From contig OZ255631.1 of the NCBI GenBank assembly GCA_965276835.1, positions 1,116,001-1,180,000 on the forward strand: 64,000 bases of DNA. The letters run 5' to 3'. Position numbers and translations under genes: made by a program. This DNA comes from BOG-932 sp965276835. Lineage in GTDB: Bacteria; Pseudomonadota; Alphaproteobacteria; BOG-932; Roseiterribacteraceae. The notes beneath the pieces are model-generated. The model ran no database searches. It worked only from the letters and a program-made list of their open reading frames with translations, and was not told the DNA's origin. Positions 42,785-51,541 of this stretch are shown one piece after another; position 1 is the first letter of the stretch, and each line of letters begins with the position of its first letter.

Positions 42785-44098
42785 ATGACATACCGCCCCC
42801 GCCCGGTTTCGGGCTTTCCAGAGCATCTTCCCGAAATTCGCATGATCGAGCAGCAGATGCTGGACCGAATCCGCGCGACCTTCGAAAGCTATGGCTTCGC
42901 CTCGATCGAGACGCCATCGGTGGAGGAACTTGAGGTTCTGCTGGCCAAGGGCGAGACGGACAAGGAAATCTATACGATCGAGCGGCTGCAGGCCGACGAG
43001 AATGCCGGTGGCGAGGCGCGGCTGGGGCTGCATTACGACCTGACGGTGCCGTTCGCCCGCTATGTGGCGCAGCATTTCAACGATCTGGTTTTTCCGTTCA
43101 AGCGCTATCAGATGCAGCGCGTCTGGCGCGGCGAGCGTCCCCAGGCCGGGCGATTCCGCGAATTCACCCAGTGCGATATCGACGTGATCGGGATCGATAA
43201 TCTTGCGGTGACGTTCGATGCGGAACTGGCGGCCGTTGCATTGGAGGCATTGGATTCCATCGGTGTCTCGGGGGTGACGCTGCATATCAGCAACCGGAAG
43301 ATCCTAAACGGCTTTCTCCAGGGGCTCGGCATCGAGGCGGCCAACCGGGTCGGCGTGATTCGCGCGATCGACGCCTTGGCTAAGGTTGGGCCGGATCAGA
43401 CTCGCGCGGCGATTGCCGCCGCCTGCCGGACTTCGAATGCCGCCGATGTTGCGTTCAAAGCCATCGCCTTGGCTGAAATCTTCGGCGACATCACGGCAAT
43501 CGATCGCGTTCGCGCACTGGGCGTCGAGCATGAGGAACTGAACCAGGGCTTGTCGGAGCTTTCGGAAGTTTTAACCCATCTGAAATTCCTAGGTGCGGCG
43601 AACGCCGTCGCCGATCTCTCCATCGCCCGCGGCTTCGACTACTACACCGGCACGGTCTATGAGGGCCGGTTCGACGACGCGCCGGGGTTCGGCAGTGTGG
43701 TCGCCGGCGGGCGCTATGACGATCTGGCCGGGGCGTTCATCAACAAGAAACTGCCGGGCGTCGGCATCTCGATCGGTTTCTCACGTCTGTTCGCCAAGCT
43801 ATTGCAAGACAAGGCGATTGGTGCCAATCGGCGCAGCCCGGCGGACGTGCTGATCGTCCTGCCGTCGGACGAGCGGCGCGAGGTGATGCTCGGCACGGCG
43901 CAGGTGCTGCGCAAGCGCGGCTTCAAGGTCGAGACCTATCATGCGCCGCAGAAGATCGGGAAGCAGATCGCCTATGCCGAGAAGAAGGGCATCCCCTTCG
44001 TCTGGTTTCCGCCGTTCGACGAGGGCGGCGCGCATGAGGTCAAGGATATGACGACCGGAACGCAAACAGCGGTGGACGCGGCGACATGGAAACCTTGA
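42785..44098 (+). CDS. hisS: Histidyl-tRNA synthetase
   Basis: The 437-residue class II synthetase charges tRNA-His. It has motif 2 (YQMQRVWRGERPQAGRFREFTQCDID), the HisRS-specific SIARGFDYYTGTVYE and motif 3 (GGRYDDL ... GVGISIGFSRL), then an anticodon-binding domain. Its end overlaps deoC by 13 bases. Confidence 0.97.
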   Translation: MTYRPRPVSGFPEHLPEIRMIEQQMLDRIRATFESYGFASIETPSVEELEVLLAKGETDKEIYTIERLQADENAGGEARLGLHYDLTVPFARYVAQHFNDLVFPFKRYQMQRVWRGERPQAGRFREFTQCDIDVIGIDNLAVTFDAELAAVALEALDSIGVSGVTLHISNRKILNGFLQGLGIEAANRVGVIRAIDALAKVGPDQTRAAIAAACRTSNAADVAFKAIALAEIFGDITAIDRVRALGVEHEELNQGLSELSEVLTHLKFLGAANAVADLSIARGFDYYTGTVYEGRFDDAPGFGSVVAGGRYDDLAGAFINKKLPGVGISIGFSRLFAKLLQDKAIGANRRSPADVLIVLPSDERREVMLGTAQVLRKRGFKVETYHAPQKIGKQIAYAEKKGIPFVWFPPFDEGGAHEVKDMTTGTQTAVDAATWKP

Positions 44099-44871
44099 GC
44101 TTCGACCAGAAGACGCTGGCGCTGATCGAGGCGGCGGCGCGCACCGTTCCGACGCCGGACATGGTCGGACGGCTGATCTCGATGATCGACCTGACCTCGC
44201 TGGAGGACGGCGACACGCCGGAAAAGATCGAGGATCTGTGCGCGGCGGCGCTGACACCGGTCGGGCCGGTGGCGGCGATCTGCGTCTTTCCGCGATTCGT
44301 CGCTCAGGCCAAGGCGCAATTGGCCGGCACCGGCGTGCGCATCGCCACGGTGATCGACTTTCCGCACGGGCGCGGCACGCCGGAAGACATCCTGCGCGAG
44401 ACCGAATTGGCGGTGACCGACGGCGCGGAAGAGATCGAGCTGGTGTTCCCCTATGGCCGCTTCCTGGCCGATGCCCCGCCCCCAGCCTCCAAGAACCTGC
44501 GCGCCGTACGCGAGGTCGCGGGTTATGGCATGCATCTGAAGGTGATCCTGGAGGTCGGCGCCTATCCCGACCACGAATCGCTCAGCCGTGCCACGAAGAT
44601 CGCCATCGACGGTGGCGCCGACATGCTGAAGACCTCGACCGGCAAGATTCCGGTCGGCGCGAGCCTTGAGGCTGCGGCGATCATGCTGACCGTGATTTCC
44701 GAATCGGGCCTGCCGGTCGGTTTCAAAGCCTCGGGCGGCGTCCGCGAGGTGCCGCATGCCACCGGCTATCTGGCACTGGCCGAATCGATCCTAGGGTCCG
44801 GCTGGGCCACCCCCGCCACCTTCCGCATCGGCGCGAGCTCCCTTTTGCCAAATTTATTGGCGGCTTTCTGA
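44086..44871 (+). CDS. deoC: Deoxyribose-phosphate aldolase
   Basis: The 261-residue TIM-barrel class I aldolase cleaves 2-deoxyribose-5-phosphate into acetaldehyde and glyceraldehyde-3-phosphate. Seen are VAAICVFPRFV, VIDFPHGRGTPEDI, LKVILEVG, the Schiff-base Lys in ADMLKTSTGKIPVGAS and GFKASGGVR. It is coupled to hisS by overlap, an unusual pairing with no obvious metabolic link. Confidence 0.95.
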   Translation: METLSFDQKTLALIEAAARTVPTPDMVGRLISMIDLTSLEDGDTPEKIEDLCAAALTPVGPVAAICVFPRFVAQAKAQLAGTGVRIATVIDFPHGRGTPEDILRETELAVTDGAEEIELVFPYGRFLADAPPPASKNLRAVREVAGYGMHLKVILEVGAYPDHESLSRATKIAIDGGADMLKTSTGKIPVGASLEAAAIMLTVISESGLPVGFKASGGVREVPHATGYLALAESILGSGWATPATFRIGASSLLPNLLAAF

Positions 44872-44879
44872 TTTTGTAG

Positions 44880-44946
44880 GATGGGTGGAGCGGAGCGATA
44901 CCCATCAACCGGCCGATGGGTATCGCTCCGCTCCACTCCACCCATT
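44880..44946. repeat. Paired REP-like palindromes between deoC and hisI
   Basis: GATGGGTGGAGCGGAGCG...ACCCATC at 44880-44906 is followed by its inverted copy at 44915-44946. Together they can form a long hairpin between two convergent stops. The same word occurs at 33547-33574 and 33726-33752. Confidence 0.7.
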
Positions 44947-44956
44947 CTCCGTTGAA

Positions 44957-45361
44957 TCAATCTTCCAGCGGCTCGCTGATCACGACCAGCCCGTCCGGTC
45001 CAACCTCCCGGAAAAAACAGTTCGATCGATTCGTGTGGCAGGCGGCGCCGATCTGGTCGACGGTCAGCAAAAGAGTATCGCCGTCGCAATCGATGCGCAG
45101 CGAGCGCAGGGTCTGTCTGTGGCCCGATGTTTCGCCCTTGCGCCACAAGCCTTTCCGCGAGCGCGACCAATAGGTTACTTGGCCGGTTTCAAGCGTTTCG
45201 CGCACGGCGTCGCGGTTCATCCAGGCCATCATCAGAACCTCGCCGGAACCATGGCGCTGGGCGATGGCGGCGACCAATCCGTTGGCGTCGAACGCGATGG
45301 ATTCGATCAGCTTTTCAACGGCCGCGGCGCCTGTCGGAGGGGCGCCCTCTTTTTTTGTCAC
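44957..45361 (-). CDS. hisI: Phosphoribosyl-AMP cyclohydrolase
   Basis: The 134-residue enzyme of histidine synthesis opens the adenine ring of PR-AMP. It has GEVLMMAWMNRDAVRETLETGQVTYWSRSRKGLWRKGETSGH and DCDGDTLLLTVDQIGAACHTNRSNCFF, with Asp and Cys ligands for Mg and Zn. It is a stand-alone HisI with no fused HisE. Confidence 0.96.
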   Translation of the reverse strand: MTKKEGAPPTGAAAVEKLIESIAFDANGLVAAIAQRHGSGEVLMMAWMNRDAVRETLETGQVTYWSRSRKGLWRKGETSGHRQTLRSLRIDCDGDTLLLTVDQIGAACHTNRSNCFFREVGPDGLVVISEPLED

Positions 45362-45513
45362 GATTACGTCGCATCTCTTATGGGTACGAAAGGCATAGAT
45401 CGTCCACGCCGGGCGTTAACGCAAGGGATCCCCTGCGGTCAGCAAGGCTTGCGTTGAGTGGCGTATCGGTCAATGATGCCAACGGCCTTTAGCGGAGATA
45501 TCGGGTCAAACCC

Positions 45514-46779
45514 ATGACCAAGCCAACCGGCAGTGATTCGAAGAACACACTTTATTGCTCCTTTTGCGGCAAGAGCCAGCACGAGGTACGCAAACTCATA
45601 GCCGGACCGACGGTGTTCATCTGCGATGAATGCGTCGAACTGTGCATGGATATCATCCGTGAGGAAACCAAGACCCAACTGGTAAAGTCGGGCGATGGCG
45701 TCCCCACACCGCGCGATATCAAAACCGTGCTGGACGATTATGTGATCGGCCAGGAACACGCGAAGCGCGTTCTGTCTGTCGCGGTGCATAACCATTACAA
45801 GCGCCTGAACCACGGTCAGAAGAATTCCGACGTCGAGCTGCAGAAATCCAACATCCTGCTTATCGGGCCGACCGGTTCGGGTAAGACGCTGCTGGCGCAG
45901 ACACTGGCGCGAATCCTGGATGTCCCGTTCACGATGGCCGACGCCACGACCCTGACCGAAGCCGGTTATGTGGGCGAGGATGTCGAGAACATTATCCTGA
46001 AATTGCTGCAATCCGCCGATTACAATGTCGAGCGGGCGCAGCGCGGCATCGTCTATATCGACGAGGTCGACAAGATCAGCCGCAAATCCGACAACCCGTC
46101 GATCACCCGCGACGTGTCGGGCGAAGGCGTGCAGCAGGCCTTGCTGAAGATCATGGAGGGCACAGTCGCCTCCGTGCCGCCGCAAGGCGGGCGCAAGCAT
46201 CCGCAGCAGGAATTCCTGCAGGTCGACACCACCAACATCCTGTTCGTCTGCGGCGGCGCGTTCGCCGGCCTTGAGCGGATCATCGCCTCGCGGCATCGCG
46301 GGACCTCGATCGGCTTCGGCGCCGATGTGCGGGGGCCTGAGGAACGCCGGACCGGTGAATTGCTGCGCGACGTGCAGCCCGAGGATTTGCTGAAATTCGG
46401 CCTGATCCCGGAGTTTGTCGGCCGTCTGCCCGTTCTGGCGACGCTGGACGATCTGGACGAAAGCGCCCTGCTGGAAATCCTGACGACGCCGAAGAACGCG
46501 CTGGTCAAACAGTATCAGCGGCTGTTCGAGATGGAAGACGTCAAGCTTGCCTTCCAGGACGACGCATTGAAGGTCATCGCGCGCCGCGCCATCGAGCGGA
46601 AAACCGGCGCACGCGGACTGCGCTCCATCATGGAAAGCATCCTGCTGGAGCCGATGTACGAGTTGCCGGGCGAAAGCGGCATCTCCGAGGTGGTGATCAA
46701 CAAGGAAGCGGCTGAGAAGCGCGCGGAGCCCCTCTACATCTACACCGACCGCAAGAAGGACGCTCAGCGCTCTTCATAA
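45514..46779 (+). CDS. clpX: ATP-dependent Clp protease ATP-binding subunit ClpX
   Basis: The 421-residue AAA+ unfoldase has the zinc-binding N-domain CSFCGKSQHEVRKLIAGPTVFICDECVELC, Walker A GPTGSGKTLLAQ, Walker B VYIDEVDKI, pore loops and the sensor region RKTGARGLRSI. It feeds ssrA-tagged and regulatory proteins to ClpP. Neither clpP nor lon is next to it; the next gene is folB, starting directly after the stop. Confidence 0.97.
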   Translation: MTKPTGSDSKNTLYCSFCGKSQHEVRKLIAGPTVFICDECVELCMDIIREETKTQLVKSGDGVPTPRDIKTVLDDYVIGQEHAKRVLSVAVHNHYKRLNHGQKNSDVELQKSNILLIGPTGSGKTLLAQTLARILDVPFTMADATTLTEAGYVGEDVENIILKLLQSADYNVERAQRGIVYIDEVDKISRKSDNPSITRDVSGEGVQQALLKIMEGTVASVPPQGGRKHPQQEFLQVDTTNILFVCGGAFAGLERIIASRHRGTSIGFGADVRGPEERRTGELLRDVQPEDLLKFGLIPEFVGRLPVLATLDDLDESALLEILTTPKNALVKQYQRLFEMEDVKLAFQDDALKVIARRAIERKTGARGLRSIMESILLEPMYELPGESGISEVVINKEAAEKRAEPLYIYTDRKKDAQRSS

Positions 46780-47247
46780 GTGACCGACGCCCCGCGAAAG
46801 CCCGCGCCTGCGAGCGCCATCGCGCGGGGCGTCGAAACCGTCCAGCCCTCACTCGGCCTGTTCGACCCGGAACGCGACCATGTCCGCATGGTCATGCGCG
46901 ACATCGTCGTCGAGGTGTCGATCGGCCTGCACCCATGGGAACAGCTGCGGCCGCAGCGCCTGGTGGTGAATGTCGAGGCCTGGGCCTATGTCGGCGCACC
47001 CTATACCCACGAAGACGCAGGCCTGATCCTGGATTATGACGCCATCCGCGATGTGGTCCGCGAGGATTGGCCGAAGCGCAGCCATATGAAGTTGTTGGAG
47101 CCGTTGGCTGAGGAATTGATTCAGCTCTGCTTCAAGCACCCGGCCGTCGCCGCGGCGCGCGTCCGGCTGGAAAAACCGGACATTTTCTCCGAAGCGCAGG
47201 GCGTCGGGATCGAGCTCTACCGGCGCAATCCCGACGCAATGTTCTAG
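46780..47247 (+). CDS. folB: Dihydroneopterin aldolase-like FolB
   Basis: The 155-residue protein contains VRMVMRDIVVEVSIGLHPWEQLRPQRLVVNVEAWAY and DYDAIRDVVREDWPKRSHMKLLEPLAEELIQLCF, the FolB T-fold of folate synthesis. It starts at a GTG directly behind the clpX stop, so it is read with clpX. Its stop overlaps the convergent apt stop. Confidence 0.9.
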   Translation: MTDAPRKPAPASAIARGVETVQPSLGLFDPERDHVRMVMRDIVVEVSIGLHPWEQLRPQRLVVNVEAWAYVGAPYTHEDAGLILDYDAIRDVVREDWPKRSHMKLLEPLAEELIQLCFKHPAVAAARVRLEKPDIFSEAQGVGIELYRRNPDAMF

Positions 47248-47759
47248 GTATCGAAGATCATCAGCGATTCGACCGGTATGTCGAGCCGGGCGCGGCCATC
47301 CAGAAATCCAAGTTCCATGATGAAACCGGCCGCCGCCACCTCGGCGCCGCACAGTTGCAGCAGCGTGATCGCGGCCACCATCGTGCCGCCGGTCGCCAGC
47401 AAGTCGTCCAGCACGACCACCCGCTGCCCCGGCTTTACGGCATTGGCCTGTATCTCCACCCGATCCGTGCCGTATTCCAGCGCGTAATCGTGGCCCAGCA
47501 ATGCGCCCGGCAACTTGCCGCGCTTGCGGATCATGGTGAACCCGATGCCCAGTTCGCAGGCCAGCGGCGCCGCCGCCAGGAAGCCGCGCGATTCGATGCC
47601 GACCAGCATGTCCGGCTTATAGGGCGCCACGCGTTCGGCCAGTTGGCGGATCGCCTCGCGCCAAGCCGGGCCGTTCGCCAGCAATGTGGAGATGTCGTAG
47701 AAAAGAATGCCCGGCTTCGGAAATTCCGGTATCTGGGCGATATAAGGCTTAAGGTCCAT
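47244..47759 (-). CDS. apt: Adenine phosphoribosyltransferase
   Basis: The 171-residue type I phosphoribosyltransferase makes AMP from adenine and PRPP. It has IPEFPKPGILFYDISTLL, VGIESRGFLAAAPLA and the PRPP loop VVVLDDLLATGGTMVAA. I chose the ATG at 47759 (MDLKPYI). The 263-base gap to mlaE is a divergent promoter region without other visible features. Confidence 0.96.
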   Translation of the reverse strand: MDLKPYIAQIPEFPKPGILFYDISTLLANGPAWREAIRQLAERVAPYKPDMLVGIESRGFLAAAPLACELGIGFTMIRKRGKLPGALLGHDYALEYGTDRVEIQANAVKPGQRVVVLDDLLATGGTMVAAITLLQLCGAEVAAAGFIMELGFLDGRARLDIPVESLMIFDT

Positions 47760-48022
47760 AAATCCTGGCTCGGCAATTTGTTTTGGGCGGATCACTCCGA
47801 TCTGCCGTACTCAGGAAACAACAGTTATTATGTTGCTTCGCGCGCGCCGAGGTCGGATATGATGCAAGAGGCAGATCGTTAGCATGATGCCGCGCGGCGT
47901 CAAAACTCAAACTACCTGTCAGGACCAATGAAACTACCGGAAAAATCGGGGGTTTAGTTTGCGCCTAACTTTCCCCATCTACTGCCCGGGCCTGTCCGGA
48001 GTTTCAGTCTTTCCATGATTTT

Positions 48023-49192
48023 GTGTTCCTAATGCTGAAACCCAGAAAACGAAAAGTCACGACCGAACGCACGATCGGCACCTTCGAAGCGAATCGGCAG
48101 GACTCCGGCACGGTCGTGAAATTCGACGGCCCGTGGGACGTGCCGACCGTTATGCAGAACCAACGGGCGCTGGAGGATCTCGGCCGCGAGAACCGCGACG
48201 CCAAACAGGTGCGCTTCGACTTATCCTCTGTCACCCGGCTGGACACGGTCGGCGCAATCGCCATGTCGGTCGTCCGCAGGCGCATCGGCGAGGACAAAAC
48301 CGAGATTACCGGCGCCCACAAGGCGCACATGGCGCTGTTGGAGCAGGTCCAGAAAGTCAGCGACGAACAGATACCCAAACCCGAGAAATTCACCCTCACC
48401 GATCGCATAGGGCTGCTCGGCAAATGGACCGTCGACACCGGCCATGAGGCGCTGGACCTGATCGGCTTTTTCGGCGAGCTGTCGGTGGTCTTCTATCGCC
48501 TGGCCCGCGACCCGCGCCGCATCCGCTGGACGTCGATCGTCAGCCATATGCAGCAGGTCGGGCTGAACGCGATGCCGATCGTCGGGTTGCTCGCCTTTCT
48601 GATCGGCGTTGTGCTGACCTTCATCAGCGGCGACCAGCTCCAGAAATTCGGCGCCGGGATATTCATCGTCAATCTCATCGGGCTCGGCGTTCTGCGCGAA
48701 CTGGGCATCCTGATCACCGCGATCATCGTCGCCGGCCGGTCGGGGTCCGCCTTCACCGCCGAGATCGGCACGATGCAGATCAATCAGGAGGTCGATGCGA
48801 TGCGCACCATCGGGCTGGACCCGATGGAAATTCTGGTCGTGCCGCGAACCATCGCCCTGATCGTCATGCTGATCCCGCTCGGGTTCTTCGCCGATATCGT
48901 CGGTGTTATTGGCGGCGCCCTGATGGCGTCGATGACCCTTAACATCAGCTTCACCCAGTTCTTCACGCAGTTTCAGGCGGCGGTCGCCCTCCAGCATTTT
49001 TGGGTCGGCATGATCAAGGCGCCGGTATTCGCCTTTGTCATCGCGATGGTCGGCTGTTTTCACGGAATGCAGGTGTCCGGCAGCGCGGAAAGCGTCGGGC
49101 AGCAGACGACTATGTCAGTCGTGCAATCGATCTTTCTGGTGATCGTCATCGACGCGATCTTCGCCGTCGTGTTTGAAGAAATAGGGTTCTGA
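48023..49192 (+). CDS. mlaE: MlaE-type lipid ABC permease with N-terminal STAS domain
   Basis: The 389-residue protein has an N-terminal STAS domain (VRFDLSSVTRLDTVGAIAMSVV) and then the MlaE permease (GLNAMPIVGLLAFLIGVVLTFISGDQLQ ... ELGILITAIIVAGRSGSAFTAEIGTMQINQEVDAMRTIGLDP). It forms the inner-membrane core of a phospholipid transporter that keeps outer-membrane asymmetry. The fused STAS replaces a separate MlaB. Start at GTG 48023 or ATG 48032. Confidence 0.94.
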   Translation: MFLMLKPRKRKVTTERTIGTFEANRQDSGTVVKFDGPWDVPTVMQNQRALEDLGRENRDAKQVRFDLSSVTRLDTVGAIAMSVVRRRIGEDKTEITGAHKAHMALLEQVQKVSDEQIPKPEKFTLTDRIGLLGKWTVDTGHEALDLIGFFGELSVVFYRLARDPRRIRWTSIVSHMQQVGLNAMPIVGLLAFLIGVVLTFISGDQLQKFGAGIFIVNLIGLGVLRELGILITAIIVAGRSGSAFTAEIGTMQINQEVDAMRTIGLDPMEILVVPRTIALIVMLIPLGFFADIVGVIGGALMASMTLNISFTQFFTQFQAAVALQHFWVGMIKAPVFAFVIAMVGCFHGMQVSGSAESVGQQTTMSVVQSIFLVIVIDAIFAVVFEEIGF

Positions 49193-49995
49193 TGCCGGCC
49201 GAGGCGCACGAACATGAAGTCATGATCAAGGTCACCGGCCTGCGAACCGAATTCGGCAAGCAGGTCGTGCACGACAAGCTGGACCTGGAGGTCTATCGCG
49301 GCGAAGTCATCGGGGTGGTCGGCGGTTCGGGTACCGGCAAGTCCGTGCTGCTGCGGGAGATTGTCGGGTTGCAGGCGGTTACCGAAGGGCATATCGACGT
49401 CTTGGGCACCGATGTGACCAGTTGCGGGGCCGATGCGCAGCACATATTGCGCCAGCACTGGGGCGTGATGTTCCAGGAAGGCGCGCTGTTCAGCTCGCTG
49501 ACGGTGGCGCAAAACATCCAGGTGCCGATCCGCGAGCTGACCGAATTTCCGCAATGGGCGCAGGATGAGATTGCACGGGTCAAGCTGGCGATGGTGGGGC
49601 TGCCGCCCGATGCCGGCGCGAAATTCCCGTCGCAGCTTTCAGGCGGCATGAAAAAGCGCGCGGGATTGGCGCGCGCCTTGGCGCTGGACCCCGAATTGCT
49701 GTTTCTCGACGAGCCGACGGCCGGTCTCGACCCGATCAGCGCCCATCAGTTCGACGAGTTGATCAAATCCTTGCGGGAAAGCCTGAACCTGACGGTGTTC
49801 ATGGTAACACACGACCTAGACAGTCTGGTCTCGATCTGCGACCGCATTGCCGTGCTGGTCGATAAGCACACGGTGGTCGGCACGCTGGAAGAGTTGATGG
49901 ATAACGACAATCCCTGGATCCAGGAATATTTCCGCGGTCCGCGCGGACGGGCCGCTCTCGGCAACGAGGCATCGGCCAGGAAGGAGCGCAACTGA
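49192..49995 (+). CDS. mlaF: MlaF-type ABC ATPase
   Basis: The 267-residue ATPase has Walker A GGSGTGKSVLLRE, signature LSGGMKKRAGLARALA, Walker B LLFLDEPTAGLDPIS and the H-loop VTHDL. The MFQEGALFSSLTV segment is typical of Mla/Mkl ATPases. Its start overlaps the mlaE stop by 1 base. Confidence 0.95.
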   Translation: MPAEAHEHEVMIKVTGLRTEFGKQVVHDKLDLEVYRGEVIGVVGGSGTGKSVLLREIVGLQAVTEGHIDVLGTDVTSCGADAQHILRQHWGVMFQEGALFSSLTVAQNIQVPIRELTEFPQWAQDEIARVKLAMVGLPPDAGAKFPSQLSGGMKKRAGLARALALDPELLFLDEPTAGLDPISAHQFDELIKSLRESLNLTVFMVTHDLDSLVSICDRIAVLVDKHTVVGTLEELMDNDNPWIQEYFRGPRGRAALGNEASARKERN

Positions 49996-50945
49996 TGGAA
50001 ACGCGCGCGAATTATGTATTGGTCGGCAGCTGCGTGCTGGCCGCGATCGCAGGTATTCTGATCTTTATCTTTTGGCTGGGGCGCAGCGAGCTCAACCATC
50101 AGGAAACCACCTATTACACCTATTTCACCGGTTCGGTGGCAGGATTAAGCAACGGTGGCCCGGTGCGTTATCGCGGCGTTCCGGTCGGCAAGGTCGGCAA
50201 TATCGAAATCGACCCCCAGAATGTCGAACGCATACGCGTGACGCTGAAGTTGAAGCCCGAGGCGCCGATCAAGACCGATACGATCGCATCGCTTGAGATG
50301 GCGGGCATCACCGGCGGGTCCTATGTCGAATTGACCGGCGGAACGCAGAACAGCCCGCCGCTTGAGCCCCAGGAGGCCGGCGACATTCCGGTGATCCAGT
50401 CGCAAAGTTCGGGCCTTCAGTCTGTGATCGACGATGCGCCGAAGCTGCTCGGCAAGCTCAACCAATTGGCCGATAGCGCCAACAATGTCCTGTCGCCCGA
50501 TAACGCCAAGAAGTTGTCGGAGACGATCGAGCATCTGAACGGCGTGGCCGCTAGCCTGGACGCTCTGGGGCCCGACGCGCGGCAGGCAGTGGCCAATCTC
50601 AGCAGCATAACCGGCAATGTGAACAAGCAGCTGCCGCAGCTTATGGATTCGCTGCATCAGGATACCGCCTCCGTTCGCCAGGCCGCGGACGGTTTCAACA
50701 AGCTGGCGACCAATTTGGACGGTATGCTGTCGGAGAATCGCGCGCCGCTCCGCGATTTCACCGGCAACGGCCTCAGCGAAATCACAAGCCTGGTGTCCAA
50801 TCTTCGGACACTGACCGAAACACTGAACAGGGTTGCGGATCGGATCGATCGCGATCCGCAGCGTTATCTGTTCGGCGGCACAGGAAGCGGCGTCGATCCC
50901 AACCACCCGTTCGCGTCGGGCATCCCCACGGGAGGTTCCAAATGA
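49995..50945 (+). CDS. mlaD: MlaD-type MCE-domain protein
   Basis: The 316-residue protein has a single N-terminal membrane helix (about 8-29), one MCE domain (FTGSVAGLSNGGPVRYRGVPVGKVGNIEID ... IKTDTIASLEMAGITGGSYVEL), and a long helical C-region. It forms the periplasmic hexameric lipid pore on MlaFE. The helical extension is longer than that of E. coli MlaD and could reach toward the outer membrane. Confidence 0.94.
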   Translation: METRANYVLVGSCVLAAIAGILIFIFWLGRSELNHQETTYYTYFTGSVAGLSNGGPVRYRGVPVGKVGNIEIDPQNVERIRVTLKLKPEAPIKTDTIASLEMAGITGGSYVELTGGTQNSPPLEPQEAGDIPVIQSQSSGLQSVIDDAPKLLGKLNQLADSANNVLSPDNAKKLSETIEHLNGVAASLDALGPDARQAVANLSSITGNVNKQLPQLMDSLHQDTASVRQAADGFNKLATNLDGMLSENRAPLRDFTGNGLSEITSLVSNLRTLTETLNRVADRIDRDPQRYLFGGTGSGVDPNHPFASGIPTGGSK

Positions 50946-51541
50946 AAATCTTTCCGCTTCTCGCAGCGCTTGCCTTGCTGTCCGGCTGCGGCAGCCTGCT
51001 GGCCCCGTCGGGAGACCCAGCCAAGCTCTATATGCTGCACGCGCCCGCGCAGGTCGCGACCAACGCGCCGCAGGCGCGGTGGCAGCTTCTCATCGCGGCC
51101 CCCGATGCTCCGCTCGATCTCAACAATTCGCGGATTGCCGTGGCACCGACACCGGACCGTATCGACTATTACGCCAATGTTTCATGGACCGACCGCCCGC
51201 CTGCCATGCTGCAGGAATTGCTTCTGCAAAGCTTCGACCGGTCTGGCCGCATCGGCGCGGTTCAGCGTCAGAGCGGCGGGCTGAAGGCCGATTTTATCCT
51301 GACTTGCGACATACAGAATTTTCAGGTTGAAAGCTCGTCTGAGCCGGTGGCGCATATCGGCCTCACGGCGCGGCTGGTGAGAACGCGCGACAGGACGATC
51401 GTCGCGAGCAAACGATTCGATACATCGAGCCCGGCCGGCGGCAATTTCGACGGCGCCATCGCCGCTTTCGATGCCGGTCTCCAAACCCTATTGCCGCAGA
51501 TCGTGGACTGGACCCTAAGCCAGGGCGCCCAAAACCAATGA
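50942..51541 (+). CDS. ABC-transport auxiliary lipoprotein (PqiC/ApbE-like fold)
   Basis: The 199-residue outer-membrane lipoprotein has a lipobox ALLSGC (Cys16). It continues LYMLHAPAQV, ARWQLLIAAPDAPLDLNNSRIAVAPTPDRIDYYANVSW and RLVRTRDRTIVASKRFD, the ABC_trans_aux pattern also seen in PqiC. It probably docks the MCE protein at the outer membrane. It overlaps genes on both sides by 4 bases. Confidence 0.9.
   Translation: MKIFPLLAALALLSGCGSLLAPSGDPAKLYMLHAPAQVATNAPQARWQLLIAAPDAPLDLNNSRIAVAPTPDRIDYYANVSWTDRPPAMLQELLLQSFDRSGRIGAVQRQSGGLKADFILTCDIQNFQVESSSEPVAHIGLTARLVRTRDRTIVASKRFDTSSPAGGNFDGAIAAFDAGLQTLLPQIVDWTLSQGAQNQ

Noticed and set aside
42554..43285. 243-residue leftward frame
   Set aside because: Antisense to hisS and its upstream gap, with no domain.
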